The notes beneath the pieces were generated by a model, which was given only the letters and a program-made list of their open reading frames with translations, was not told the DNA's origin and did not search any database. This document shows positions 22,560 through 34,856 of a DNA stretch of 64,000 nt, piece after piece. Source of the DNA: Phyto melanocephala (lineage: Eukaryota > Arthropoda > Insecta > Diptera > Rhinophoridae); NCBI GenBank assembly GCA_941918925.1, contig OW799237.1, positions 69,247,626 through 69,311,625 on the forward strand. The letters run 5' to 3'. The position numbers and the translations under genes are program-made. Numbering within the stretch: position 1 is the stretch's first letter; each line of letters starts with the position of its first letter.

Positions 22560-24030
22560 CAACCAAACTAAATTGTTTCCTTTTTAATGACTATGAAATA
22601 TTAAAAACAGCAACAACAAAATATTTTTAAACAAAACAAGAAAATCCAAAAAATTCAGCAGTTAAACAAGAAAAGAATATTTTAATTAAACAAAAGAAAA
22701 ATACTAAATTATAATAATAAAATAAAGAGAAAAACATTAAAGAACTTTTAATAAAACCAACAACAGCTAAGAAAATAAAAATAGTCTTGGATCTTCTACA
22801 GCAACAAAACAGCAATATAACAACAACAACAACAAAACCATGGTCAATATTATTTAATATCAATAGCAACAAATGTTTTTTTTTTTTGTAAAAAAAATAT
22901 TATTCTAAACATACAGATCAGGTTGTTTTTCCAATTAAAGAAAAAGTTGTAAAGAATTAACGGCAGGCAGGGGTTAATGAGAAAGAAAACTCGCTTTATT
23001 TCAGCAATAAAATTAACGGAAAAGTAAAGAAATTAGATAAAAGATATGTTTGTATGTATGTCTATAACATGTCTCCACCAACATGTATTTAAGAAAGTTT
23101 TCTAAATTCTTTACTTTTTGCAAGCAAAAAACTTCCCTCTGCTTAACTTGTACTTTAGAAAAAGAAATAATTTTCTATCTTAAATAAATGTAAAACAATA
23201 GCTACAACCAATTTTAGCAATAATAAAAGAAAAAATATAAAAGAGTGCAAAAAAATTCTTAAAAGAAAACTACAGATTTTATGATCTATATATGCATTAA
23301 AAAATATATTTCATTTTTGTATATTTTTACCATACATACATACTTTTTTCTTTTTATTTCTTCTTGGTTTGCGCAACAAAGGCTCTTTATACATTTAAAA
23401 AAAAACCTATAGAATTTTGTGAGAACTATTAAAATTATAATTATATATATACATTTTTTTTGTTAGGCAGAGCATTATATTATTTATTATCTTTGTTTTA
23501 ATAAACAATTTAAATTTTGTTTTATTATTATTTTTTTATAATAACGGAAAACAAAAAACCTAAAAACCAAAATTGTTTTCTTTTTTTTTTTGTTCTTAAA
23601 AAAGTTTGGCCACATTTCGTCATATTTTTTTGTATTGCAAAATTATTAAACAAAATATATATAAATACAAAAATAAAATAAATCTAAAATTTATTTACGT
23701 GTTAAATATTTTTATACCTAAAATATTAAAAGTTATTTTCGTATTATTTTGAATTTTTTATATTTACATGTATAGTTTTTCGTTAATTGAATGCATACTC
23801 TTTATTTTTTATTTTTTAATACTGGGTGTAACCTTTCTTCCTTTTGTTGTTGTCTTTGTTATATTTGTAATAGCAAAAGAAAAAAAAAACTTATAACAAA
23901 AAAATCAAATTACAAATTCTTTCATTCTCTCATCAAAAACACATCCTATTCTATTAACGTTTATTATGATTATTCAATAATAAAGAAAACTAAAAAAAAA
24001 TCAGCTAAATCCTTAAATAAACTATGTTAA
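22560..24030 (+). other. 14-3-3zeta: probable 14-3-3zeta 3' untranslated region
   Basis: AT-rich sequence after the stop codon with CAACAA runs and several candidate AATAAA signals (for example near 22722 and 23497). The end of the transcript cannot be fixed without RNA data. No ORF of interest. Confidence 0.5.
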
Positions 24031-26190
24031 AACATAAAGAAAAAAAAAACTATAAAAAACTTTAAATGTCCTTTTATTTTTGTATGATATGTTAGTAATG
24101 TATATTTCAATTTCTTTTATGTTATGTTTTCTTGTTCAGTCACTTGAAAGACGTTGCAATTTGCTTTGGGTTCATACAAGTTACAATAACCTGAAACGGG
24201 AAAACCTTTAAAACAATTTTTGGTTAATTTTTTTTTTTTTTGTAAAAGATAACTTTCATAAATTACTTCAGTTTAAACAGGCAAAATTAAAAATCTGATA
24301 TTTGAATTATTGTGTCCTTTAATTAATGATGGAAAAGTTTGAGACTTAAAAATCCTGCCCTAAATAAGAATGCAGCGCTATAACAATTCGCACTAAACGC
24401 CGATAACTTTATTAATGGAATCAATTTATCGGTTATATTATTCAGTTTTGACAACACATTATGAGTTTAGTGGGTTTTTCTATAATTTTTCTTTCAAATT
24501 GCGAAATGTTTGTCGTTGTGTTCAGCGTTATCGCTTTTGTTTAGGAATGTTAATTCTAGGCGACAAAAAACGCGACCCTTATTTTTGTTATTGAGTAAGA
24601 AATGTTTTTAAAATTAATTTTGATATGCTAACAATTAGAAAACTTTTTCATGTTTAAAGTTTTCTCTTTAATTTTTAAATCTTACAAGTTTTCCATACAT
24701 ATTTATTTTTACATTGACGTTTTTTTTAATTTTCATTATGATCCAAGCGATAAGAAAGGATTAAATGGATTTATAAAAAAGTCATATAAATTTGACATAT
24801 ACAAACATACATACACATATGTCAAATAACTAAATCTATATATGGAACAAATAAATTGTATAGCAATCAAAAACTACGGAAAACATATTATAAATGTGGG
24901 ATTTATTGAATTCTCGGTGTATATTTATTCAATGTTTTGTTCAAATCATATTTTTAATATATGTATGTACTTACGTATAAGTAAATCAATCATCAGTGTT
25001 GGGTGTAAAAATAAATAAATGTTCATATATGTACATACCTATGAGATCAAAACAAACTAATAAACAAGCTAAAGTACAGGTTTCGCCTAATTATAAACAA
25101 ACCTTTAACAAAAAAAAAAAATACATTCAAAATAACAGTGTGTTATTTAAAATCAAACGACAGAAGATGTTTTTAAGTGATTTTACGTAAACGGTAAGTA
25201 AATGTTAAACAAAAAATTTAATGTATGCATTTTTATGTTCTTCACTGTAAAATCCTCTTTACTAAATGTTGCACAATTATTTTTCGTTTTTAATTTTGAC
25301 TGTTTAAAACCCTTAGCTGTTGCATAAATATTTCCGTTCATTACTTTTTGTAAGTCATTTTTTTTATGTTGCAACTCAAACACAAAACAATATGACTTCC
25401 CTTAACTAAATTTGTACACTACAGAAGCAAAAAATAAAAATCAAAAACCTTAATAAAAAAAAAAGTAAAAAAGACAAAAATATAATAATACATACATTAA
25501 TTGCTTATAAGTCAATATACATTCATTTTTATGTAAGAAAAAAATAAAACATTCTTTCTTACTTTTCACGCAAAAAAAAAATAAACTCGAATTTTTTTTT
25601 TCTTAAAAAATGTATTACGCAAATAATTTATAAACAAAAATATAATTGTCCATATAACAACATAAACACATGAAGATAACAAACAACAATAATAAAGAAA
25701 AATATATAAAATAAAATCATATTTTATGATAAAATAATACAAAGATACAACAAAAAAAAAATGATAAATGTATAATACAACAAAATCTTTCACTTAAATG
25801 TGAATGAATTAAAGATAACTTTTTCATAAATTAAAAGGAAAAACAAAACTAATTGGAGAAGAAGATTGATAAATTATTTAAGTTTATTGAAATTACAGTT
25901 TCTTAATTATCAAAAAAATAAAAAAAAAACTTAAAAAAATATATATATAACTGAGTTTTTGATAGAAATTAAGGTAAGAGGTGTATGGTTGTTAGGGTGT
26001 TTCGAAAAAAAGTTTAACCAGTCGGGAAACATTTTGTAGACTGATCATAACTACGGTGACCAGAAAATATTTAACCAACAACTTCCTATGTGTACAGTAC
26101 AAACATACAACCTTACAGCCACACATAAATTCGTGAATTTATTAATTTTGTTTTGAATCTCAATACAATGCATAGGTACATACATACATA
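24031..26190. other. intergenic, no recognisable feature
   Basis: Very AT-rich. A short palindrome (TTTGACATAT...ATATGTCAAA) lies near 24790-24828. The open frames here are low-complexity Lys/Asn/Phe strings without homology I recognise. Confidence 0.4.
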
Positions 26191-26194
26191 ACCA

Positions 26195-26275
26195 AAGCGA
26201 CAGGGTATCCCACGTTGTTTCAGGCTCCGTAACTCGACCTAAACAGCTGTATAGGAAGTCGGAAGCACTTAAAAT
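26195..26275. repeat. possible LINE 3'-end fragment
   Basis: CAGGGTATCCCACGTTGTTTC resembles CAGGGTATCCCACACTGCTTC in the 3' region of the LINE at about 57940. The similarity is short, so the link is tentative. Confidence 0.3.
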
Positions 26276-26277
26276 AA

Positions 26278-26600
26278 ACTAGTAAGAGTGATATATTCGG
26301 CCGTGACGAATCTTCTATACCCTTCACAACGTATAGTTATGCAATAACAATCGTTTGTATCACCATTCATCTCATACATATAAAAAACATCTAAATGTAA
26401 AATTATAAATTTACGTATGTATGTTTCAAAAAATAAATATGCATAAAAAAAAGATATAAAAAAATGAAAAAAATGTAAAAAATAATAACAAAAATTTAAA
26501 ATTTTTTTTTTGGCTCAGCTGGGATTCGATGCCACGTTTACTCTAACCAGTATACCACGTTTGTATGAATGTATGTTGTTGTTGTGAAAAAACGAGGTAG
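26278..26600 (-). repeat. DINE-1-like fragment (3' half)
   Basis: Carries the CTAGTAAGAGTGATATATTC end, the CCGTGACGAAT hairpin, the TATACCCTTCACAACGTATAG block and GGCTCAGCTGGGATTCGATG. It stops abruptly inside the 5' half at about 26600. Confidence 0.65.
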
Positions 26601-26859
26601 AAGAACAAACAAATATTTATCACGCAAAATAATGTTTCGAATTGTCCTCTTGTAAATGCTACTAAAATCAGTTAATTTTAAGATATTATCATATTTATGT
26701 CAGTGTACCATTATCTAAATATTCTATCCTATTGGTGTAAATATGGCTTCGATCATATTCAGAAAATGATGACGCTAAATAGATTTGAGAAAATAAGGTT
26801 CGTAATTCAATGATAACTCACAGTAGAAGCCTATTGGTAACCCAAACAATGACCGTCTT

Positions 26860-27012
26860 CATAATCCGCCTTATTGTCAGTGTCGTTGTCGCGTCGTTTT
26901 TGTGTCGAAAACGACAAAAATGCGACAAGGTCTCATTCATTTTATATTGTCGTAAATATTACACGGTACCAAAAAATACGACAACGCCACTGACAATAAG
27001 GCTGATTATACG
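26860..27012. mobile_element. MITE with GCCTTATTGTCAGTG ends
   Basis: ATAATCCGCCTTATTGTCAG at the left is matched by an inverted CTGACAATAAGGCTGATTAT at the right. The interior is rich in CGACAA/TTGTCG. Length about 150 bp, no ORF, no clear target duplication. Confidence 0.65.
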
Positions 27013-27049
27013 ACCTCTTGTGGAACACTTATATAAATTGTTATAAGTT

Positions 27050-27575
27050 TTGCAACATTTCAACAAAGATTCTCTTTAAATAGCCAAAGGGGTTCCACTT
27101 AAGAAACCGCCTTGGAAAGAGTTACAAATTGCCGGCTTTAAAAGAATTTCTGAAACATTCTGCTGCTCGAAGAACCCATAAGAACAAATTGCTGATTACA
27201 AAAGTATGGATATATCAGTGACATGCTGGGGAGACAATAAGCTTGTCACATTAGCGTCAACTTCTTTTGGTGCTGAGCCAGCCTAACTGCTAGTTGATAT
27301 AAAAAAGCAAAATAAACAAATCGCAAAAGCTTGTTCCAAGATAGTAAAAACTACAACATGGACAGCTTTTTGGCAGTGTGAAAAGCCGCAAATGGTATAT
27401 TAGATTATTCTATCACATGATTGATATGAAATTAATCAACTCATGGGTACTGTATAAAAAACAACGCAAACATTAGCGGATTTCAGATCAGAGCTTTGCT
27501 TGTATAAAACGTATGGTGGAAATTAAAAGAGGAACACCATCAACCAGTCATACACGAAAAAAAACCTTGATTGTT
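27050..27575 (+). pseudogene. piggyBac-type transposase relic (C-terminal part)
   Basis: Read across frames, the DNA encodes SMDISVTCWGDNKLVTLAST, then AKACSKIVKNYNMDS, then KWYIRLFYHMIDMKLINSWV and LYKKQR. This order matches the catalytic and C-terminal part of piggyBac transposases: W-x-DN-x-x-V with ST, then the CP..V..YN..MG(S)VD block, then the KWY...F...D....N....Y region. Several stop codons and frameshifts make it inactive. No TTAA-flanked termini were found. Confidence 0.7.
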
Positions 27576-27898
27576 CCTACCCTTTAAATTACAAATTTGT
27601 ATTTCAATACTTTCTTATATTATATCGTTAATATTCTTATATTTTATCGTTCATTAGTTTGTGATTGTTTGTTAAGATGTTAATAGTCAGTAGTTAAGAT
27701 AGAGCTAAGTACTATTTACACTTACCGATAATTAAATAAAATCGATCATTACGAAAAATTAAAAGAATCGGTCATTTTAGCTCTGGAAAAAAACCTTTTT
27801 TTCCCATTCCTGTATGAATCCAATACAACACTAAATGACACTGTATTGTTATATTTACAAAATGTTTGAATGGAAATAACCAACAAAAATAGTTGTTG

Positions 27899-28003
27899 AT
27901 TCGTTCGTTTACTAAAAATTTTTAAATTTTTTTCACTGGAATTTACTGAATTGTAAATTTTAGTAAAAAAAAATAGTCAATACTTTTAAGTAAACGAACG
28001 AAT
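27899..28003. mobile_element. small MITE, ATTCGTTCGTTTACT ends
   Basis: ATTCGTTCGTTTACT at the left and the inverted AGTAAACGAACGAAT (with one extra base) at the right. About 105 bp and AT-rich inside. Confidence 0.55.
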
Positions 28004-28185
28004 ATACTATAATATAAACACATACAATAATAGTACATTACAACTGTAGTTTTGAATTGAATTAATATTTAAATAATATGATATAATAAATTAATTAGTT
28101 ACATTTTATTATACTAGACTCTCTCGGTTGTCTAGAAGCTGAAAAAATTGATTTTCGTTTGTAAATTTTTGGAATACATATACAT

Positions 28186-29765
28186 GGGTCAATTTCAAAA
28201 AAAACGTACACATCGAGTTTTTTTTGCTTATTTTTAAAGTTTTTTCAATTCGCCGGTGGCCAATTTATGTAGAAATTGATGAAGATTCCGGTGGTACTTT
28301 TAGGCTCTCAAAAAGATCAATTTTTTTTTTGAATTTTTTTAGGTTTTCTATGATTTCTATCTTGAGCGTCACACACCAAATATGTATAAAAAATCGCTAA
28401 AAATGCAAAAATATTTGAAATTCAAGCTTACTACGATGTTCTTTTGTTTCTCAAGATTGACTTTTGCGAAAATCACCTTTTCGATTATAAACACAAAATC
28501 ACGATTCACCTTGATTTTTAATTTTTTTTAAAGTGACTAGTTATTTTAAAATTTTAAGATGAAAATATGTAAATTTTTGGAAAAAAAAAAGACTTGAACT
28601 TAGAGGTTACTTGCAAAGTAATAGGCTTGTTACAATCAATTAAAAAAAAATTAATTATAAGCGTTTTAAGGAGAAAAAAAAACTAAGTGTGACGCTCAAG
28701 ATATTTTGTGACGATCAAGAGATTTTGTTGCACGTAAACAAGAAATAATGCCAAATTTAAAGTTTAACGAAAAAAAGTTTATTGTTTTACAAAAAGTAAG
28801 AGAGGTTTAAGTTGCAAAAGCACGATTAAACTCAAATATACCACGATTATACCTTCTTTCTTTTATATTCGCCATTACGCGCTTTTTCGAGCTTTATTTT
28901 CTCCCGATATCTTTGTGCTCTTTCAGCCGTCATTAATTTTGTTGTTTTACTCTTAAAAATTAAAAAAGAAAATCGTAATTAAGCATTTTAAGCTATGGGC
29001 AATATACATATCAAAAGTGATGCTCATGAAATATTTGTCTATTCTGGTTTTTTTTCGTAGGAAATTTATTTCTTAAATTCACAAATTATAAAAAATGAGT
29101 TGAAACCATGTAAACAATAAAAATAAACTTAAATTTTTTACATTCAATATATTCACTTTTAAAAAAATTAGCGTGACGCTCATGAAATTTTATCGCGCCC
29201 TTACCATGGTGTTCACAAAAACTGCGCAAATGCACACTTTTTTACAAAGATTTCTTTTTCGCTTTTTCACTTTTGTAATAATTAAGGTTTGTACTTTCCT
29301 TACGTTATTTACTTTATTTAAATGCAAATTGAAAACTAGTAATATTACTTGAATTATAAAAAAAGTGACGCTCAATGCAAATTGTGGGGACAACCTTTCT
29401 TTGCAACACCAAATTTGCACTAATTTAGTTTTGACGACTATAACAAATGAAAACACAAGAAAGAAACTCAATAATTCGAAAACTGTTATTAAATGTTGCA
29501 TATTTACGTTTTTCTGGATTTTATTTCTGTTTACTAAAATTTCTAAGGGGGACAGATGGTTTTGTATGGAAGGAGTCCGAGGGAGAAACAAAACACCATT
29601 CTGAATAAACAAAAAAACAAACATACAAATTTGAGAATTACGTTTTTTTGTTACATATTTCTCGCTGATCACTCAAATTTTTTATTTTTATTTTAATTTT
29701 TTTTACCTAAAATAGTAGTGTAAAGTGCGGGGACACAAAAATTGCGTTTTTTTTTAAATTGACCC
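28186..29765. mobile_element. unclassified 1.58-kb TIR element
   Basis: The left end GGGTCAATTTCAAAAAAAACG and the right end (reverse complement GGGTCAATTTAAAAAAAAACG) are inverted repeats. They are flanked by ACAT at 28182-28185 and 29766-29769. The interior has no recognisable transposase. A 160-codon frame on the - strand (29190-29672) is a low-complexity hydrophobic/Lys string without known motifs. The interior repeats GTGACGCTCA-type motifs at 28361 (- strand), 28689, 28708, 29017, 29173 and 29365. Four-bp duplications with G-rich ends are reported for Sola-type elements, but that is only a pointer. Confidence 0.6.
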
Positions 29766-29779
29766 ACATATATTAAAAA

Positions 29780-30546
29780 AAACAAGTAAGAGCGCTAAAT
29801 TCGGCCGTGCCGAATCTTATATACCCTTCACAACGTGTAGTCATGCAATAACAGTGGTTTGTGTCACCATTCATCCCATATGAAATACGTACATACATAT
29901 AAAAACATACATATATAAAAACGTCCCATTGTAAAATTATAAATTCACGTATGTATGTAAAAAACAAAAAAAAAAAAATTTAAAAAAAATTTAAAAAAAA
30001 ATTTAAAAAAAATTGAAAAAAAAAATTATTAAGTATATAATATATATAAAACAAAAAAAATAAAAAAAAAATTAAAAAAAAATAATAATAATATAAATAA
30101 TATATTAAATAAAAAATAAAAAATAAATTAAAAAAAAAAATTTTTTTGGCTCAGCTGGGATTCGATGCCACGTTTTCTCTAACCAGTATACACGTTTGTA
30201 TGTATGTATGTATGTTGTTGTTGTAATGTTGTTTTTGTGAAAAAAAAAATCGAGGTGGTCGTGGGTTTTTGCTCATATCTCAGTTGTTTATGTACTGATG
30301 TTTCTGATTTTCAATACCGATCTACTCCCGAATATTTCTGATATTTTCAATCTATGTCGGGGGGCTTCAAAAAGTTGATTTCAACATACACACGGACAGA
30401 CGGACAGACTGACAGGGCTTAATCGACTCCCCTATTCATAAGCTTTCAGAAAATATATACTTTATGGGGTCGGAAATGAAAATTGTAGAAATTTCACACG
30501 GAATGACAAACCTATATATACCCTTTTTCACTGTGTGAAGGGTATA
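29780..30546 (-). mobile_element. DINE-1/Helentron-like element, full length
   Basis: Cleanest full copy: 3' end AAACAAGTAAGAGCGCTAAA plus hairpin at 29780, CATATGAAATACGTACATAC block, A/T-only centre, GGCTCAGCTGGGATTCGATG at about 30147, CGAGGTGGTCGTGGGTTTTT, ACTTTATGGGGTCGGAAATG and the terminal GTGAAGGGTATAAAA. It starts 14 bp after the unclassified element. A useful reference for the family in this window. Confidence 0.8.
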
Positions 30547-31206
30547 AAAATTTGTCTATAACTTTACCGATTGGAACCCGCTTTATCCAAAATTTTTCAC
30601 GAATATCTCTAGATACATACATATTATATCTACAAATAGTAGCAAAGGTACCTATAAATTATTCTATGGCTGAAAATTTTTAATTTTGGTGGTAAAAATA
30701 TTGGAAAAAACAGGGGCAGTCGTGATGATTTTATTTAATTGCTCCTTACTTATATTAAAAGTAATTTTGACTGTCTTTATAAAAGAATTTTACTAATTTA
30801 AACTCATATCTTTCTCATTATTAATAACTATTATAAAAAATTAATTTACAATTTTTTTTATACTAGTGATAAACCAACTGCTGCTCTCCTGCTGCTCCAA
30901 AAAATTTTTGCATTGAATTCATTACATATGAGGGTATACTCACCCTTCTCCTTCTTTTCAGTTCCGATTAGAAAGACCGAATGTCATTGTACATATAAGA
31001 CATTACGATCAGTGTTGACAACACTTGAAAAGGCAAAAGCACCGCCTACTACTTTAAAACGGGTAAAAAGGGTAAAAATTTAAGAAAAAAAAGAGCAAAA
31101 AGCACCAACCATTAAAAAACAATTTGCAAGGAGAAAATAGTTAATTTAATAACATTAAACCAATTAACAATTCAAAAACAAGTAATAATAAAAAAATAAG
31201 CATATA

Positions 31207-32856
31207 CAGTGGCTCACAGCTTATTTTATGCAGTGCATTTTTTTATTTTTAAAGCTCTGTATAAACAAAACTAAAAGGAACTTTAAAAAGAACTTGGAAT
31301 CATTTTAAAGACGAAACGCTATTATTTAACAAAAAAATATCATGTTCTGCAAAAGTTTACGTTTTAACCATTTAAAAGTAAAAAATCAAAAAAATGTCCT
31401 TAATTTTATCTCACAGCTTGTTTTATGCAGTTATTTTCTACTGTAACGGTACTTGAATGCAACTTTGTTGTTTTTTTTTTCATTCTTTTTTTTAAATCTA
31501 GTAATGTTTTGCGTTGAATTGTTAGTCTGATTTGATTATATAAAGTGTCAATTAAGAAAAATTGAGATGAGTCCGCGAACAACGATATAGCAGCGAAAAT
31601 TATTTTTAAACCATTTTAAAAAAGGCCACTCTCAGCGAAAAATAGCAGAAATGGTTAATATGAATGCTTCCACAGTTCAAAAAATCATTAAGCGCTTCAT
31701 CCGTGAAAATCGGGTTCATAACAAAGGCAGAAAACCACTAAATAAATTTTTTACGGAACATGACGAGCGACAATTTTGCGAAAAATAAGGGCGAACCCAA
31801 AGCTCTCAGCTCCAAAATTGACGTTTGAAGTTAAAGCTGAACCGGGCAAACAATGTTGCGTGGAAACTGTTCGTCGCGTCTTGCGCCAACATGATTTTAA
31901 TGGCCGAGTTGCACGCAAGAAACCGTTTATTAACCCGAAAAATAGGCTATGGAGGCTAAATTGCCCCAAGGAGCACGTCTCAGGAGAATCTGCATTTTGG
32001 AATTCGGTCATCTTTGCAGATGAATCTAAGTTTAACCTATTTGGTTCCGATGGCATGTCGTATGTATGGCGGAAACCAAATACAGAACTCAACAAAGAAA
32101 ACCTTAAAGCAACAGTAAAGCATGGGGGTTGCAGTGTCATGGTTTGGGCCTGTATGTCGGCTGCTGGTACTGGAAAATTAACTTTTATTGAAACAACCAT
32201 GGATAAATTTAAGTACCTCCAGATACTTAAAGACAACTTGTTGGAGAGCGCTGAGAACCTGGGTATAAAATCCGATTTTCGATTTTACCAGGATAACGAT
32301 CCAAAGCACAAAACGGGTATTGTGCAAACTTGGCTGATATATAACTGCCCACATTTGATGACACCGCCAGCACAGTCGCCAGACCTTAATGTTATAGAGA
32401 ATTTATGGTCGATATTAGAAAATCAAATAAGAAAACACAAAATTTTAAGCAAAAACTATTTGAAACAAGCTCTTTTGACGGTGTGGGCAAATATTTCGCC
32501 AGATGTTACACAAAAACTGGTCAATTCTATGCCAAATCGTCTTAAATCTGTAATAGATAACAAAGGCTATCACACAAAATATTAAATTGGTTAATTTCCA
32601 GTTTTATTTTGATCTTCTGAAAACCATACGTGCCTGCATACAATAAGCTGTGAGATGAAAAAAGGGAGTGTTTTCTGTTTTTTTAGTTGTAATATATTAA
32701 AATGTACATTTTTGAAATAAATGCAATTTTTTTGTTAAATAATAAGGTTTCCCTTTTTAATGACATGAACTTCTGTTTTCAGTTCCTGTTAGTTTTTTTT
32801 TTACAGAGCTTTAAAAATAAAAAAGTGCACTGCATAAAATAAGCTGTGAGCCACTG
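31207..32856 (+). mobile_element. Tc1-like transposon with IR/DR ends
   Basis: 1,650 bp. Inverted ends of about 75 bp begin CAGTGGCTCACAGCTTATTT on both strands, flanked by TA. The uninterrupted target is preserved in the second duplication unit (GCATATACATATT near 33931), proving both boundaries. Each end also has an inner copy of CTCACAGCTT(A/G)TTTTATGCAG about 200 bp inward (31411 and, inverted, about 32640). This gives four binding-site-like repeats, the IR/DR layout of some Tc1 families. Confidence 0.92.
31567..32585 (+). pseudogene. Tc1-like DD34E transposase, disrupted
   Basis: Starts at an ATG at 31567, but codon 8 is TAG (31588-31590). A second frame change near 31770 separates the N-terminal helix-turn-helix part (KIAEMVNMNASTVQKIIKRF) from the catalytic part (frame through 31776-32585). 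Catalytic motifs are intact in the long frame: FADESKFNLFGSDG, FYQDNDPKHKTG and PAQSPDLNVIENLW. The second Asp (QDN) and the Glu are 34 residues apart, so DD34E. It could not make a full protein unless the stop and frameshift are sequence errors. Confidence 0.85.
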
Positions 32857-33166
32857 TACATATTAATATATATAAAAGCAATTTTTCAATCGATATGTCA
32901 ATTCCTTTATCTAAAATTAAACTGAAAGGAACAGCTTCAACGTCATTGATAATATTTTCTATAAATAATGAAGCTATAATATTTGTTATAATGTTGGAGC
33001 ACTTTGTTCTGTGCAACTTGAATCGTATAGTTTTACTATCTGAAAAAGTGTTGGTACAAATATCAGACAAATGATCAATGCAAGAAAAAGATGTGTGTAC
33101 TGCTGTATATAAACATAAACTCGCTTGGGCTTTTTGATTTTCCTTAGGCTCAATTGGTTAAAAAAA

Positions 33167-34250
33167 TAGCAAAGGTACCTTTAAATTATTCTATGGCTGA
33201 AAATTTTTAATTTTGGTGGTAAAAATATTGGAAAAAACAGGGGCAGTCGTGATGATTTTATTTAATTGCTCCTTACTTATATTAAAAGTAATTTTGACTG
33301 TCTTTATAAAAGAATTTTACTAATTTAAACTCATATCTTTCTCATTATTAATAACTATTATAAAAAATTAATTTACAATTTTTTTATACTAGTGATAAAC
33401 CAACATAGAGTTGACCATGTGAAAATTACATTTTACGAAGGTCGCCTATTGAAAAATTTTATTAAGTTGAAAGTATAGAAAAAATATTAATATATTAGGA
33501 AATGATAGGGATTGATAGTACACAATGTTTCTGTTATTATTGTTTTGACTAGCGTATCTTGAAATCCTGTATGGTTTATGAAACAAAAAGCACATTCTTT
33601 TTATAAAATTACTAGCAAAACACAGACCGGTCTGCTGCTCCAAAAAATTTTTGCATTGAATTCATTACATATGAGGGTATACTCACCCTTCTCCTTCTTT
33701 TCAGTTCCGATTAGAAAGACCGAATGTCATTGTACACATAAGACATTACGATCAGTGTTGACAACACTTGAAAAGGCAAAAGCACCGCCTACTACTTTAA
33801 AACGGGTAAAAATTTAAGGAAAAAAGAGCAAAAAGCACCAACCATTAAAAACAATTTGCAAGGAGAAAATAGTTAATTTAATAACATTAAACCAATTAAC
33901 AATTCAAAAACAAGTAATAATAAAAAAATAAGCATATACATATTAATATATATAAAAGCAATTTTTCAATCGATATGTCAATTCCTTTATCTAAAATTAA
34001 ACTGAAAGGAACAGCTTCAACGTCATTGATAATATTTTCTATAAATAATGAAGCTATAATATTTGTTATAATGTTGGAGCACTTTGTTCTGTGCAACTTG
34101 AATCGTATAGTTTTACTATCTGAAAAAGTGTTGGTACAAATATCAGACAAATGATCAATGCAAGAAAAAGATGTGTGTACTGCTGTATATAAACATAAAC
34201 TCGCTTGGACTTTTTGATTTTCCTTAGGCTCAATTGGTTAAAAAAATAGC
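33167..34250. repeat. tandem duplication unit 2
   Basis: Direct repeat of 30640-33166 without the Tc1 insertion and with about 0.2 kb (33407-33630) missing from unit 1. Identity is very high by eye apart from a few substitutions and indels. It continues without a break into the rest of the hAT element. Confidence 0.85.
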
Positions 34251-34856
34251 TCAGTCTGTAATGAAAAGCTATTGCTTTAATTTATTGCCTTTATATGTTT
34301 TTTGTTTGGCTGTGTCTCAACAAATCGCTATGCCGGGCATTAATTTCGCAGTGACAGGAAATGCTTAATGCTTTTGAAGCATATTTTGTTGGCCTTAACC
34401 ATTCTTTAAATACTGGATTAGTCTTCAAAACTTTTATATACTTTTGCCGTTCCATCTAAAAAGAGATAAATATTTAAGCAATTTTATATTAATACATATA
34501 AGGCATTTTTATAAATATATGATTTACTTACATGTAAGTTTTTCAAATAATGTTTAAGTAATTTTAAACACTTTCAATTAAGAAAAATACACTTATAAAA
34601 TGTTCTTATATACCAAGTTTTTTGGTCGTTTTTTTTTTGAAATTGACAAAAAAACTTTCTAAACAGTGATGTAAAATTACCAACATAATAACTTAAATCT
34701 TATTCTGTACAAAAAAGCACTAAAAGCACTGTAAGAAAAGTTGAGAAGCACCATAAATACCCGTTATACAAAAACGGGTAATTTTCAAAAATGCTCGGGT
34801 AACTACATCTAAAAAGCACAAAGAAATACCCGAAAAGCACCAAAATGGCAACGCTG
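33753..34856 (-). mobile_element. hAT element with ATTACGAT target duplication
   Basis: 1,104 bp. The left end is CAGTGTTGACAAC and the right end is GGCAACGCTG (inverted CAGCGTTGCC). It is flanked by a perfect 8-bp repeat ATTACGAT at 33745-33752 and 34857-34864. It contains decayed transposase pieces on the - strand. Terminus and duplication length are diagnostic of hAT. Confidence 0.88.
33896..34455 (-). pseudogene. hAT transposase relic with BED-like finger
   Basis: The first piece (34455-34291) starts with ATG and contains FKEWLRPTKYASKALSISCH followed by CEINARHSDLLRHSQTKN, a degenerate BED-type zinc finger as in hAT transposases. The second piece (about 34150-33930) contains LHRTKCSNIITNIIASLF and FSLILDKGIDISIEKLL, matching the hAT core pattern with DESTD altered to DKGID. 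Stops lie between and after them, and the C-terminal dimerisation part is absent. Confidence 0.7.

Larger units (their letters stand above)
30640..33166. repeat. tandem duplication unit 1 (carries the Tc1 insertion)
   Basis: Same sequence as unit 2 (33167-34250), starting TAGCAAAGGTACCTATAAAT. It contains the 5' part of the hAT element (from 31010) interrupted by the Tc1-like element, and lacks about 0.2 kb present in unit 2 at 33407-33630. Both junctions share TAGC, suggesting microhomology at the duplication breakpoint. Confidence 0.85.
31010..33166 (-). mobile_element. hAT element, truncated duplicate, interrupted
   Basis: Starts CAGTGTTGACAACACTTG next to ATTACGAT (31002-31009), as in the complete copy at 33753, and ends at the tandem junction at 33166. 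The transposase fragment at about 32860-33070 (LHRTKCSNIITNIIA) is identical in sense to that of the second copy. Split by the Tc1-like element 31207-32856. Confidence 0.75.

Noticed and set aside
29190..29672. 160-codon frame on the - strand inside the unclassified element
   Set aside because: Composition is low-complexity Phe/Val/Lys without motifs; the DNA repeats GTGACGCTCA in it regardless of frame, so it does not look coding.
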